A DNA stretch of 16,542 nt, taken from contig CANCQD010000049.1 in the NCBI GenBank assembly GCA_947380285.1, positions 1-16,542 of the forward strand, read 5' to 3'. The stretch comes from Burkholderiaceae bacterium (GTDB taxonomy: Bacteria > Pseudomonadota > Gammaproteobacteria > Burkholderiales > Burkholderiaceae). Under the pieces are notes generated by a model, which was not told the origin of the DNA, ran no database searches, and worked only from the letters and a program-made list of their open reading frames with translations. Shown here in pieces: positions 1 to 8,657 of the stretch; the first letter of the stretch is position 1; the number at the start of each line of letters is the position of its first letter. The position numbers were made by a program, and so were the translations under genes.

Positions 1-103
1 GACGGATCATATGCTGGACAGCATTGCCACCAGCGCCACCGACTCCAACCACTTTAATAATGGTCTTGCCAGCTGTTTCTTGATCTAACATTTCAAATTC
101 CAT
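1..103 (-). CDS. ftsZ: Cell division protein FtsZ (5' end only, cut by window edge)
   Basis: Only the first 34 codons are visible; the rest lies left of position 1, so this is a window cut and not a broken gene. FtsZ is the tubulin-like GTPase that forms the Z-ring at midcell. The translation starts MEFEMLDQ and contains the glycine-rich nucleotide-binding segment GVGGAGGNAV at residues 20-29, typical of the FtsZ N-terminus. The ATG at 101-103 is preceded by a strong AGGAGG, which favours it over the second ATG four codons further in. It is the last gene of the cluster in view, separated from ftsA by 48 bp, the largest gap inside the cluster. Identity is supported by both the motif and its place directly after ftsA. 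Confidence 0.93.
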   Translation of the reverse strand, partial: MEFEMLDQETAGKTIIKVVGVGGAGGNAVQHMIR

Positions 104-107
104 ATAC

Positions 108-113
108 CCTCCT
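108..113 (-). promoter_or_regulatory. Strong Shine-Dalgarno of ftsZ
   Basis: The minus strand reads AGGAGG followed by GTAT and the ftsZ ATG. It is a perfect match to the anti-SD sequence, although the spacing is short (4 nt). It fits FtsZ needing higher output than its neighbours, and it decides the start codon. The rest of the 48-bp ftsA-ftsZ gap shows a (CGT)3 run and no convincing promoter or terminator. Confidence 0.75.
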
Positions 114-151
114 AGGTAAATACGTACTACATTGACGACGACGAAAAAATC

Positions 152-1381
152 TTAAAAATTCCCTGCAAACCATTCCTTCATGCGCGAGATAACACCTTGC
201 AACGCGCCAGATTGAGAAACGCGACGGCCCCGCAACAATTGCGCTTGGCCTTCCATCAACAAACCTATGCTGGTGGCATATCTTGGGCTACGTAAAACCT
301 CATGCAAATGTCCTCGATATTCAGGCGTACCAATACGAGCGGGACGCAAAAAGACTTGCTCAGCTAACTCCACCATGCCAGGCATTAATGCAGTGCCACC
401 CGTTAAAACGATTCCTGAAGAAACCATATCTTCATAGCCAGAGTCACGCACTACGCCTCTTACTAAGGTAAATAACTCTTCGACACGAGGCTCAATGACT
501 GCTGCCAGAGCCTGCTTTGACATAGGGCGTGGCTCACGATCACCAACACCAGGTACGTCAATCATGGCAGCCGGATCCGCCATCTCTTGACGAGCAATAC
601 CATGAGCTATCTTTAAATCCTCGGCATCAATCGTTGGTGTGCGCAATGCCATCGCAATGTCATTAGTGATTTGATCGCCTGCAATTGGAATAACTGCAGT
701 ATGACGAATTGAACCTTGACAGTAAATTGCAATATCGGTTGTGCCGCCACCAATATCAACCAATACAACGCCAAGCTCTTTTTCATCTTCGGTTAACACG
801 GCCAAGCTTGAGGCTAAAGGCTGCAAAATCAAGTCGTTTACTTCGAGACCACAACGACGCACACATTTCACAATATTTTGCGCCGCGCTAACGGCACCAG
901 TAACAATATGCACCTTCACTTCTAAGCGCAGGCCACTCATACCAATTGGTTCTCGCACATCTTCCTGGCCATCAATAATGAATTCTTGAACAAGGATGTG
1001 CAGAATCTGCTGATCAGTCGGAATATTGATTGCTTTTGCTGTCTCTAGAACACGCTCCACATCTCCAGAGCCAACTTCTTTATCGCGAATAGCAACCATG
1101 CCACTCGAGTTAAAACTCACAATATGGTTACCAGCAATACCTGTAAATACTTGCACAATCTGGCGATCAGCCATTACCTCAGCCTCTTCAAGCGCCTTCT
1201 GAATCGACTGAACAGTTGCCTCAATATTGACTACAACACCCTTCTTTAATCCCTTGGATGCAGTTTGACCAACACCAACCACATTGAATTGACCGTCAGG
1301 AGCTAATTCAGCAACCAAGGCTACAACCTTGGAAGTTCCAATATCTAAACCAACCAAAATATCGCGATTGTCTTTACTCAT
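152..1381 (-). CDS. ftsA: Cell division protein FtsA, actin-like membrane tether of the Z-ring
   Basis: This 409-aa protein has the usual length for FtsA, the actin-fold ATPase that anchors FtsZ filaments to the inner membrane and recruits later divisome proteins. Visible motifs are the first phosphate loop GLDIGTSKV (11-19), the second phosphate loop VDIGGGTTDIAIY (208-220) and the adenosine-binding segment VLTGGTALMPGM (325-336). The C-terminal 14 residues, GVISRMKEWFAGNF (396-409), form the amphipathic membrane-targeting helix expected of the family, so the protein is intact at its functional end. The 1C subdomain region is present between the two phosphate loops. The ATG at 1379-1381 follows GAGGAA, which overlaps the TGA of ftsQ; the gap to ftsQ is 9 bp. 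This suggests ftsA translation is coupled to ftsQ. Nothing unusual was seen in the coding region. Confidence 0.97.
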   Translation of the reverse strand: MSKDNRDILVGLDIGTSKVVALVAELAPDGQFNVVGVGQTASKGLKKGVVVNIEATVQSIQKALEEAEVMADRQIVQVFTGIAGNHIVSFNSSGMVAIRDKEVGSGDVERVLETAKAINIPTDQQILHILVQEFIIDGQEDVREPIGMSGLRLEVKVHIVTGAVSAAQNIVKCVRRCGLEVNDLILQPLASSLAVLTEDEKELGVVLVDIGGGTTDIAIYCQGSIRHTAVIPIAGDQITNDIAMALRTPTIDAEDLKIAHGIARQEMADPAAMIDVPGVGDREPRPMSKQALAAVIEPRVEELFTLVRGVVRDSGYEDMVSSGIVLTGGTALMPGMVELAEQVFLRPARIGTPEYRGHLHEVLRSPRYATSIGLLMEGQAQLLRGRRVSQSGALQGVISRMKEWFAGNF

Positions 1382-1390
1382 TCACATTCC

Positions 1391-2248
1391 TCATTGCTTC
1401 AACTCACTTTTTCTGCCATCTACATCATTCTTTTTCACACTTGCAGAAGCAAGATGAACTGCAAAACCATTTGCATATCGCAAATCGACTGCATCTACTC
1501 GATTTGCCCATTTCTCTTGCACTTGTGGCCAATACTTAAATAAGCGCGCTACACGCTCCTCCGTTAAATTTTTATCAGAACTCTCTTCATCGCGCCCAAA
1601 CTCAACCTTCATCCCATTGGACAGTCTTACATGCCACGCATAGCGCTCAGTAAGAGCAAGGCTAATTACCTCTGCGCCCCACGGCTTAAACCAATTGTTG
1701 GCTTTGTCATAAAGACTCATGACTTCTTTACCAGCATCTGCAGGGCCTGAAAAATCCACAAGGTGCACATCGTCACCGACTTCCGATGTACGCCCAGTAA
1801 AGAGTTCACCATGGGTATTCATGAGAGTATGACTTTCAGCGCCACCCCATGTACCAAAAGGTTTCTGCTCTTCAATACTCACCACTAATCCATTTGGCCA
1901 GACACGACGGACATTCGCATGCCTGACCCAAGGCATGCTTTCAAAACCACGCTTCACATCTTCCAATCGAACACTAAAGAAATTACCCTGCACCGTTTCT
2001 AATACCTGCTGCTTCACGATGGGCTTATTAATATGTTTTAGTACTTGACCAGCAACAGGTTCAATTTGAATTTGTTTCAAAGTAAATACTGGACGCTGAC
2101 TAAGCCAAACTAAGATGCCAATCACTAGCATTACGGCGAAGCAACGCATCAACAAACGACTCAACTTCTCCATGCGCTCTGAATGATTCCAAAGCGGAGA
2201 CATCAACATCGAGAAAATTTCACCGAAGCGGTCCATAAAGTTACTCAT
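1391..2248 (-). CDS. ftsQ: Cell division protein FtsQ
   Basis: FtsQ is the bitopic inner-membrane protein that bridges early and late divisome proteins and binds FtsB/FtsL. The protein is 285 aa (E. coli FtsQ is 276). A cytoplasmic N-terminus of about 35 residues is followed by one transmembrane helix (about 36-50, containing [13 protein letters not shown]). A POTRA-type domain comes next (about 53-126, with [25 protein letters not shown] at its end), then the periplasmic beta domain. The frame stays open upstream to a TTG at 2293, but that would overlap ddlB by 49 bp with no Shine-Dalgarno. The ATG at 2246-2248 overlaps the ddlB stop as ATGA and has AGAAGG upstream, so it is the better start. 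FtsQ is a fast-evolving family, so the call rests on topology, POTRA and the ddlB-ftsQ-ftsA context. Confidence 0.94.
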   Translation of the reverse strand: MSNFMDRFGEIFSMLMSPLWNHSERMEKLSRLLMRCFAVMLVIGILVWLSQRPVFTLKQIQIEPVAGQVLKHINKPIVKQQVLETVQGNFFSVRLEDVKRGFESMPWVRHANVRRVWPNGLVVSIEEQKPFGTWGGAESHTLMNTHGELFTGRTSEVGDDVHLVDFSGPADAGKEVMSLYDKANNWFKPWGAEVISLALTERYAWHVRLSNGMKVEFGRDEESSDKNLTEERVARLFKYWPQVQEKWANRVDAVDLRYANGFAVHLASASVKKNDVDGRKSELKQ

Positions 2249-3258
2249 GCAGGAACGCCTTCTTTTTGCTGCAACGTTTGACTTAGTATCCAAAGCACTA
2301 AGTCTGCATACTCAATACCAGCCGCTTTAGCAGCCATAGGTACCAAAGAATGAGAAGTCATACCGGGGGAAGTATTCATCTCCAGCAAGTAGGGCTTACC
2401 AGTCTTTTGATCCAACATCACATCCGCACGTCCCCAGGTACGACAACCCAATGCTTTATATGCAGCCAAAGCCAATTCCTGAACAACTGCATTGACTTCA
2501 GGTGCAAGTCCAGTCGGGCACAGGTACTGAGTTTCGTCAGAGAAATACTTATTATGAAAATCGTAATTTGCTTGTGGTGGAATAATTTTGATCACCGGCA
2601 AAGCTTCTGCCGCCATACCCTGACCAACTAATGGGCAAGTTAACTCATCACCAATGATGCAAGTCTCTGCTATCACTTTTTTATCCAATCCAGCGGCTAG
2701 CTTATAAGCAGCCGGCAACTCATCAACCGATTGAACTTTTGTTAAGCCTAAAGAAGAGCCCTCATGGGCAGGCTTCACAATTAATGGCAAGCCCAAATGC
2801 TGGACAACTGCATTCCAATCGCTATCAGCGGTTAACTCTTCATACTCAGGAGTAGCGAGTCCATTACTAATCCAGACTTGCTTAGTCACAATCTTGTCAA
2901 TTGCTAAAGCAGAAGCTAATACGCCACTGCCGGTATAAGGAATACCTAATAATTCCAATAGGCCTTGAATAGTTCCATCTTCACCAAAGCGGCCGTGTAA
3001 AGAAATGAATACGCGATCAAAATTTTCTTTGGCTAATTCAGTGGGGCAACGTAAACCTGTATCAAATCCATGGGCATCAACCCCCTTTGAGCGCAAAGCC
3101 TCTAATACACCATTACCAGACATGAGAGAGATTTCCCTCTCACCAGATTTACCGCCTAGTAATACGCCAACGCGACCTAAAGAGTTGAGGTCCAAGCTAG
3201 CTAAGCTGGACTTAACGCGATCACCCCAAGAACTCAAATTAGCACCTAACTTAGACAT
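2245..3258 (-). CDS. ddlB: D-alanine--D-alanine ligase (DdlB)
   Basis: This ATP-grasp enzyme joins two D-alanines in the cytoplasm to make the dipeptide that MurF adds to the stem peptide. Motifs seen in the 337-aa product are [13 protein letters not shown] (33-45, Glu40 matching the catalytic Glu15 of E. coli DdlB), [11 protein letters not shown] (161-171), KYFSDETQY (237-245), GRADVM (276-281) and [17 protein letters not shown] (291-307), which carries the Mg-binding Glu293 and Asn295. Catalytic and metal residues look intact. The protein has about 25 extra N-terminal residues compared with E. coli DdlB (306 aa). The ATG at 3256-3258 was chosen over an upstream GTG at 3306 because GGAGG sits 6 nt before it. 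It overlaps the murC stop by 8 bp, and its own TGA overlaps the ftsQ ATG. Confidence 0.97.
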   Translation of the reverse strand: MSKLGANLSSWGDRVKSSLASLDLNSLGRVGVLLGGKSGEREISLMSGNGVLEALRSKGVDAHGFDTGLRCPTELAKENFDRVFISLHGRFGEDGTIQGLLELLGIPYTGSGVLASALAIDKIVTKQVWISNGLATPEYEELTADSDWNAVVQHLGLPLIVKPAHEGSSLGLTKVQSVDELPAAYKLAAGLDKKVIAETCIIGDELTCPLVGQGMAAEALPVIKIIPPQANYDFHNKYFSDETQYLCPTGLAPEVNAVVQELALAAYKALGCRTWGRADVMLDQKTGKPYLLEMNTSPGMTSHSLVPMAAKAAGIEYADLVLWILSQTLQQKEGVPA

Positions 3259-4687
3259 TCTTTGCCTCCGACAGCGAATGCGGCAAAGCAGAAATTGATC
3301 CTGCACCCATTGTGATTAATACATCTCCATCTTTTAAAACTTGACTCAATGTTTCTAGCATCTCTGCAACATTTGCGGCATAGGCAACCGCACTCGTATT
3401 TAATAAAGTTTTGGAGTTCTTATCATCAGCGATAGCAGCTTTCATTAAGCTTTTGCTATCAGCACCTGGAATTTTTGCTTCGCCTGCCGGATATACGTCG
3501 GTCAATACCAAAGCATCAAAATTTTTGAGAACTTGAACAAATTCACCGAAGCAATCACGAGTTCTAGTGAAGCGATGTGGCTGAAATGCCAAGACTAAGC
3601 GACGGTCTGGGTAAGCGCCTCTCGCAGCAGCTAGCGTTGCAGCCATCTCAACTGGATGATGTCCATAATCATCGATCAAGGTAAAGCTTCCACCGGATGC
3701 TAGAGGAATTTCTCCATAACGCTGGAAGCGACGGCCAACACCACTAAACTCAGACAGCGCTTTGATAATTGCCTCATCACTAACGCCCAATTCTGTCGCT
3801 ATTCCAATAGCAGCCAAGGCGTTGCAAACGTTATGCAAACCAGGTAAGTTCAGTATGATGTTTAATGGTCCAGGTTTATTGCCGTGTCTACGTACAGTAC
3901 GACGGTCAACAGTGAAGTGCATCTGAGTGCCTTCTGCACGAACATTGCTTGCGCGAATATCAGCATCTTCTGATAAGCCGTAACGCAGCACCGGCTGAGA
4001 TACAAATGGAATAATGTCTCGCACATTGGCATCATCAATACAAAGTACTGCCACGCCATAAAACGGCATACGTTGAATAAATTGCACAAATGCTTGCTTC
4101 AAGCGAGCCATATCGTGCTGATAGGTGTCCATATGATCAGCATCGATATTGGTCACTACTTCCATTGCAGGGAATAACTGTAAGAAAGAGGCATCTGATT
4201 CATCCGCCTCAACAACAATAAAGTCACCACGCCCCAGACGCGCATTGGCACCAGCCGAATTGAGTTTGCCACCAATTACAAATGTCGGATCTAGACCACC
4301 TTCAGCCAAAACCGATGCTACTAAACTAGTAGTAGTTGTTTTGCCATGCGTTCCAGCAATCGCAATACCTTGCTTGAGGCGCATTAGCTCACCCAACATC
4401 ACTGCACGCTGAATCACTGGAACCTTCGCTGCGCGTGCAGCTAAAACTTCTGGGTTATTGCCTGCAACAGCAGTGGATATCACTACAGCCTCGGCAGTTC
4501 CAATATTTTTGGGATCATGACCAATATGAATTAGCGCTCCCAATTCTCTGAGACGCTTAGTCACTGCACCCTCAGTCAAATCTGATCCTGAAACTTGGTA
4601 GCCCAAGTTGAGTAGCACTTCAGCAATGCCACTCATGCCAGCACCACCGATACCGATAAAGTGAATTTGCTGAACGATATGCTTCAT
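3251..4687 (-). CDS. murC: UDP-N-acetylmuramate--L-alanine ligase (MurC)
   Basis: MurC is the first Mur amino acid ligase; it adds L-alanine to UDP-MurNAc in the cytoplasm using ATP. The 478-aa protein shows the N-terminal dinucleotide-type loop [13 protein letters not shown] (10-22), the ATP loop AGTHGKTTT (111-119), [11 protein letters not shown] (158-168), the central-domain segment [10 protein letters not shown] (180-189) and the C-terminal DDYGHHP (339-345) with [10 protein letters not shown] (367-376), all diagnostic of MurC. Length is close to the E. coli enzyme (491 aa). The frame extends upstream to an ATG at 4714 inside murG. The ATG at 4685-4687 overlaps the murG TGA as ATGA and has AGG five nt upstream, and the protein then begins [15 protein letters not shown] as in relatives. 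It overlaps ddlB by 8 bp downstream. No key residue appears to be missing. Confidence 0.97.
   Translation of the reverse strand: MKHIVQQIHFIGIGGAGMSGIAEVLLNLGYQVSGSDLTEGAVTKRLRELGALIHIGHDPKNIGTAEAVVISTAVAGNNPEVLAARAAKVPVIQRAVMLGELMRLKQGIAIAGTHGKTTTTSLVASVLAEGGLDPTFVIGGKLNSAGANARLGRGDFIVVEADESDASFLQLFPAMEVVTNIDADHMDTYQHDMARLKQAFVQFIQRMPFYGVAVLCIDDANVRDIIPFVSQPVLRYGLSEDADIRASNVRAEGTQMHFTVDRRTVRRHGNKPGPLNIILNLPGLHNVCNALAAIGIATELGVSDEAIIKALSEFSGVGRRFQRYGEIPLASGGSFTLIDDYGHHPVEMAATLAAARGAYPDRRLVLAFQPHRFTRTRDCFGEFVQVLKNFDALVLTDVYPAGEAKIPGADSKSLMKAAIADDKNSKTLLNTSAVAYAANVAEMLETLSQVLKDGDVLITMGAGSISALPHSLSEAKNV
3265..3269 (-). promoter_or_regulatory. Shine-Dalgarno deciding the ddlB start
   Basis: The minus strand reads GGAGG, then CAAAGA, then the ATG at 3256-3258. 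The longer frame from the GTG at 3306 has no comparable site. The motif lies inside the 3' end of murC. Confidence 0.75.
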
Positions 4688-5757
4688 ATACCTACCCCCG
4701 CACAGTCTGCACACACTTCAGCTACTCGCTGAGTAGCATGTGGCTTTGCTAACGCATGCGCACGCAATGCCATCTCTTTTAATTCTGAACGATTTAAGTT
4801 TTGAATCATCATTGCTAAATCCTGTGGATTTAGCAGTTTCTGTGGCAATAAAACCGCTGCATTCGCGCTTGATAAAAACTGTGCATTCGCAGTTTGATGA
4901 TCATCAATTGCAAATGGGAAAGGAATAAGGCAAGACGCAACTCCACAAGCTGCAATTTCAGAAACTGTCATCGCGCCTGAGCGACAAATTACCAAATCAG
5001 CCTGTGAATACGCAGCAGGCATGTCATCAATAAAGGGTCGAATATCCGCTGTTACAGCCAAGTCCAAATATCGTTTTTGCAGATCTGCTAAATGCTTATC
5101 ACCGGCCTGATGAATCACTTTGGGACGCGACTCTACTGGTATTAATGCCAAGGCAGCAGGAATATTTTCATTTAAGGCTGCAGCGCCCAAACTGCCGCCT
5201 ACCACTAATATAGTTAAAGGTCCCTGACGCTGTTCATAACGAGCCAAAGGCAAAAGCATATGATCGAATTCTTCACGAATAGGATTACCTACCCACTCAG
5301 CATGTTCCATCGTTTCTGGAAATCCAGTAAGAGTCCGCATAGCAATTTTGCTTAATGCCCGATTAGCACTACCTGCAACTGAATTCGATTCATGCAAAAC
5401 CAAGGGGCGCTTCAAAAACTTAGTAACTAAACCGCCAGGGAATGTAATGTAACCACCCATTCCTAAAACAACATTTGGCTTTACTCGGCGCATGATTTTC
5501 CAGCTTTGAAAACATGCCCGTATAAGGTTGATAGGCAGCATCAACTTTGCCTTTAATCCCTTCCCGCGTAGACCACCAAATTCAACTGCCTCAAAAGGAA
5601 AATCGCAAGACTTCACGAGGCGATATTCCATGCCAGCCTGGTTACCCAGCCAAGAGACATTCCAGCCGCAAATCCGCAAATATTCAGCGACAGCAAGGCC
5701 TGGGAAGATATGCCCACCAGTACCACCAGCCATTACCAAGATTGAGGGTTTTGTCAC
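4684..5757 (-). CDS. murG: UDP-GlcNAc:lipid I GlcNAc transferase (MurG)
   Basis: MurG is the peripheral inner-membrane glycosyltransferase (GT28) that adds GlcNAc to lipid I to make lipid II, the final cytoplasmic precursor. The 357-aa product matches the family length (E. coli 355). Motifs are the N-terminal G-loop [10 protein letters not shown] (11-20), [12 protein letters not shown] (97-108) in the acceptor domain, HESN (122-125; E. coli has HEQN, a conservative neighbourhood change), WVGNPIR (155-161), the second glycine loop VVGGSLGA (185-192), [13 protein letters not shown] (258-270) with the sugar-contacting Glu267, and DDHQTANA (285-292). The start is GTG at 5755-5757, overlapping the ftsW TGA as GTGA behind a strong GGAGGG. 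It sits directly after ftsW, as in other dcw clusters, and its TGA overlaps the murC ATG. Confidence 0.97.
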   Translation of the reverse strand: MTKPSILVMAGGTGGHIFPGLAVAEYLRICGWNVSWLGNQAGMEYRLVKSCDFPFEAVEFGGLRGKGLKAKLMLPINLIRACFQSWKIMRRVKPNVVLGMGGYITFPGGLVTKFLKRPLVLHESNSVAGSANRALSKIAMRTLTGFPETMEHAEWVGNPIREEFDHMLLPLARYEQRQGPLTILVVGGSLGAAALNENIPAALALIPVESRPKVIHQAGDKHLADLQKRYLDLAVTADIRPFIDDMPAAYSQADLVICRSGAMTVSEIAACGVASCLIPFPFAIDDHQTANAQFLSSANAAVLLPQKLLNPQDLAMMIQNLNRSELKEMALRAHALAKPHATQRVAEVCADCAGVGI

Positions 5758-7025
5758 AACTTCCCTCCGCGCATGAGAATGCGATTTTCAAAATCAATAC
5801 GCAACAACATCGCAACAGCTACAGCATTCATCAAAATTCCAGAGCCGCCATAACTCACCAACGGCAAAGTTAAGCCTTTCGTTGGAAGAAGCCCTAGATT
5901 CACGCCCATATTGATAAAGGCCTGCCAACCAATCCAAATTGCAACGCCCTTAGCAGCAAGTCCTGCAAAGCTGCGATCTAGTTGCAGAGCAGTTCGGCCA
6001 ATTAAGAAGGCTCGACGTACGATCCAATAAAATAAGAAGATCATCACTACTACACCAACAAAGCCTAGCTCTTCACCAATTACTGCCATGATGAAATCGG
6101 TATGGGCTTCTGGTAAGTAGTGTAGTTTTTCCACGCTACCGCCAAGACCTGTTCCAAACCATTCACCACGGCCAAATGCCATTAGTGAATGAGTTAATTG
6201 ATAGCCCTTATTAGCAGCATTGTCTACTTGCCATGGGTCCATAAAGGCCAACATACGTCCACGACGAAATGGTGAGAGCGCAATCATCGTTGCACCACTC
6301 ATCAGACCAACAGCAATCAAACCACCAAATAACTTGGCATTAATGCCGCCTAAAAATAAGATACCAAATGCAATCAAAGCAACTACTACGAATGCACCCA
6401 TATCTGGCTCAGCCATCAGCAGGCCGCCCACCAGGGCAACCGCAATACCCATGGGTAACATGCCCTTCACAAAAGAATGGAGATATTCCTGGCGCTGGAC
6501 GGTATAGCTTGCCGCAAAAATCACTGCAGCAAATTTCATCAACTCGGATGGTTGAAAGTTCATCAGGCCCAACGGAATCCATCGCTTAGCGCCATTCACC
6601 CCTTTACCCACTCCAGGAATCAAAACTGCAATGAGTAATAAAACAGTAAATCCAAAAATGACTGGCGAATAACGATCCCACACCTTAGTTGGAATCTTGA
6701 AAGTCCAGATTCCAACACCAATCGCAATCGCCAAAGAAATGACGTGACGAATCAGGAAAAAGTTACTGCTGTAGTTAGCATACTTAGGCCCATCAGCCAA
6801 AGTAATTGAGGCGGAGTACACCATCACTAGACCAATCAACATCAGCGAAAGAATTGCCCATACGAGTAACTGGTCGTAATCCATCATGCGCGAACGGGTT
6901 TGCTCTACACCTGATACAGCATCTCGCAAGCCAGTTCGGAAGTTATCAATCCCACCACGGGAAAAACTCCAGAAGCGATTTAGTCCAAGGCGATTTTCAG
7001 GAAATAATTTTTCTTTTAAGTTCAT
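5754..7025 (-). CDS. ftsW: FtsW, SEDS-family septal peptidoglycan polymerase
   Basis: FtsW is the polytopic SEDS glycosyltransferase that polymerises lipid II at the septum in partnership with FtsI. The 423-aa protein has a hydrophilic N-terminal tail of about 50 residues, then a series of hydrophobic segments beginning at 51-72 and consistent with the ten-helix SEDS topology. Diagnostic segments are NGAKRWIPLG (144-153) with FQPSELMKF (157-165), LPEAHTDFI (304-312) containing the putative catalytic Asp310 (aligned with the essential Asp of RodA/FtsW), and the family signature spanning NMGVNLGLLPTKG to SYGGS (372-395). The N-terminal MMDYDQLL and presence between murD and murG indicate FtsW rather than RodA. 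The ATG at 7023-7025 overlaps the murD TGA as ATGA, with GGGAG upstream. The downstream GTGA overlap couples it to murG. Confidence 0.96.
   Translation of the reverse strand: MNLKEKLFPENRLGLNRFWSFSRGGIDNFRTGLRDAVSGVEQTRSRMMDYDQLLVWAILSLMLIGLVMVYSASITLADGPKYANYSSNFFLIRHVISLAIAIGVGIWTFKIPTKVWDRYSPVIFGFTVLLLIAVLIPGVGKGVNGAKRWIPLGLMNFQPSELMKFAAVIFAASYTVQRQEYLHSFVKGMLPMGIAVALVGGLLMAEPDMGAFVVVALIAFGILFLGGINAKLFGGLIAVGLMSGATMIALSPFRRGRMLAFMDPWQVDNAANKGYQLTHSLMAFGRGEWFGTGLGGSVEKLHYLPEAHTDFIMAVIGEELGFVGVVVMIFLFYWIVRRAFLIGRTALQLDRSFAGLAAKGVAIWIGWQAFINMGVNLGLLPTKGLTLPLVSYGGSGILMNAVAVAMLLRIDFENRILMRGGKL
5763..5768 (-). promoter_or_regulatory. Shine-Dalgarno before the GTG start of murG
   Basis: The minus strand reads GGAGGG, then AAGTT, then GTG. 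The good site supports GTG as the true start. The first in-frame ATG codes for residue 9 and would trim the conserved VMAGGTGGH strand. Confidence 0.75.
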
Positions 7026-8644
7026 ACCTGAACTCCCTCAAATTGCATTCCCAACTCTTCAACTTCTGCAGCAAATACTTGGGCTCGTTCAACATAATCA
7101 CGGAACTGATCTAAGCTTGCGCATGCGGGAGATAGCAGAACTAAATCTCCAGATACCGCTTTAGCTGCTGCTGCCTGTAATGCAGACTTCAGATCGCCAC
7201 AATTCATACTCTGAATATCAGAACCTAGGGCCTGACCTATTGCTGCACCATCCTTACCAATTAAGAAAGCGCCTTTAACAAAACGTAAAGCTGGTTCACG
7301 TAATGGGCTGAAATCTTGCCCCTTGCCTTCACCGCCAGCAATTAACCAAATTCGTTTTCCTGATTCGTTGTTACCTAGGCCATTTAATGCGGCAACTGTA
7401 GCGCCAACATTGGTACCTTTACTATCATCCACATACTCAACATCTTTAACGATCGCAATGCTTTGCACACGATGCGGCTCGCCATGGTAATCACGCAAGC
7501 CATGCAACAGTAGGTTCATCGGTAAATGAGCAGCACGCGCTAAGGCTAGCGCAGCTAAGGCATTTAATGCATTATGCCGACCGCGAATTCTGAGAGCATC
7601 GGCTGGAATCAAGCGCTTGAGTCGTAATGGCTCATCCTCTTCAACGGCTGCAGACTTGCGACGACGTTTAGGTTTTGGCTCCACATCCTCATCCACTTCG
7701 GCCCACACCAGCCAATCAATTCCACCTGCACGTAAGTCATGCTCAATACCAAAAGCACCTTGCTCATCTGGACGGTTAGAACCAAAAGTCACAATCGATT
7801 TATTTGCTTTTTGCTCTTCAGAAAGCAGACCCATCACAATAGAATCATCACGATTCAAAATACATACCGTATCAACACCAAAAATCCTTGACTTTGCATC
7901 TGCGTAAGATTGCATATCACCATGCCAATCCAAATGGTCTTGAGTAACATTTAGGATTGTTGCTGCAGTTGCGTTGAATGTATGGGTATAGGCCAATTGG
8001 AAGCTGGATAGCTCTAGCACCCATATGTCTGGCATATCTATAATTTGATCTGCCAGATCCAAGCAACTCATGAGCTTTTCTAGGGCGGCTGGACTAATAT
8101 TTCCTGCTACAGCCACTCTCTTGCCAGCACGCTCACAGAGCTGACCGGTTAATGCAGTAGTAGTTGTTTTTCCATTGGTGCCAGTAATTGCTAATACTGC
8201 AGTGTTATAGCCAGATTCTTCCGCCTGGGCCATGCGACTTAACGAAGAAATTGCTCTCGCAAAAAATTCAATCTCGCTCCAAACATCAATTTCAGCCTCT
8301 TCCGCCTTAGTCAAAAAAGACTGAGTAGGCTCTTTTAGTGGCGATAAACCTGGGCTGATACCAATTACATCAATATTTTTGAGTAAATCATCACTCAAAG
8401 GGCCGAAACAAATATCTTTGAGACCGGCAACTCGAAGCTCCTCTAACCAAGCATTTTGGCGTTCAGTAAATGCTGATTGGTCTCGCGTATCCGCTAAACG
8501 TAGTTCTGCGCCATTGCGTAAGCACCACTTAGCCATAGCTACACCAGACTCGCCCAATCCCAATATCAGGAATCGGTGTGGTGCTTGATAGCCTTCATCA
8601 GCCATAAAAGCTGAATTTGCAAAAGTGTTTTCTAAGATCAACAT
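7022..8644 (-). CDS. murD: UDP-MurNAc-L-alanine--D-glutamate ligase (MurD), with internal insertions
   Basis: MurD adds D-glutamate to UDP-MurNAc-L-Ala. Motifs are FLILGLGESGVAMA (25-38) for UDP binding, the ATP loop TGTNGKTTTT (154-163), WVLELSSFQL (208-217), NVTQDHLDWHG (232-242), GRHNALNALAALALA (355-369), HRVQ (391-394) and DDSKGTNVGAT (406-416) in the C-terminal domain. At 540 aa it is much longer than E. coli MurD (438). Extra material is seen before the ATP loop (about 134-146) and in a charged stretch at about 316-340 with a KPKRRRK core; both fall between conserved blocks. The start is uncertain. ATG 8642-8644 lies 13 bp after mraY but has no clear Shine-Dalgarno; an inner ATG at 8603-8605 (giving MADEGYQAPHRF, 527 aa) is a fair alternative, also with a weak site. 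Its TGA overlaps the ftsW ATG. Confidence 0.95.
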   Translation of the reverse strand: MLILENTFANSAFMADEGYQAPHRFLILGLGESGVAMAKWCLRNGAELRLADTRDQSAFTERQNAWLEELRVAGLKDICFGPLSDDLLKNIDVIGISPGLSPLKEPTQSFLTKAEEAEIDVWSEIEFFARAISSLSRMAQAEESGYNTAVLAITGTNGKTTTTALTGQLCERAGKRVAVAGNISPAALEKLMSCLDLADQIIDMPDIWVLELSSFQLAYTHTFNATAATILNVTQDHLDWHGDMQSYADAKSRIFGVDTVCILNRDDSIVMGLLSEEQKANKSIVTFGSNRPDEQGAFGIEHDLRAGGIDWLVWAEVDEDVEPKPKRRRKSAAVEEDEPLRLKRLIPADALRIRGRHNALNALAALALARAAHLPMNLLLHGLRDYHGEPHRVQSIAIVKDVEYVDDSKGTNVGATVAALNGLGNNESGKRIWLIAGGEGKGQDFSPLREPALRFVKGAFLIGKDGAAIGQALGSDIQSMNCGDLKSALQAAAAKAVSGDLVLLSPACASLDQFRDYVERAQVFAAEVEELGMQFEGVQV

Positions 8645-8657
8645 ATTTACTTTTGGA

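Noticed and set aside
2249..2293. Longer FtsQ starting at a TTG
   Set aside because: There is no Shine-Dalgarno and it overlaps ddlB by 49 bp. The inner ATG makes an ATGA overlap with a usable ribosome site.
4688..4714. Longer MurC starting at the ATG at 4714
   Set aside because: It adds nine residues (MCRLCGGRY) unlike the family N-terminus. The inner ATG overlaps the murG stop and begins [15 protein letters not shown] as in relatives.
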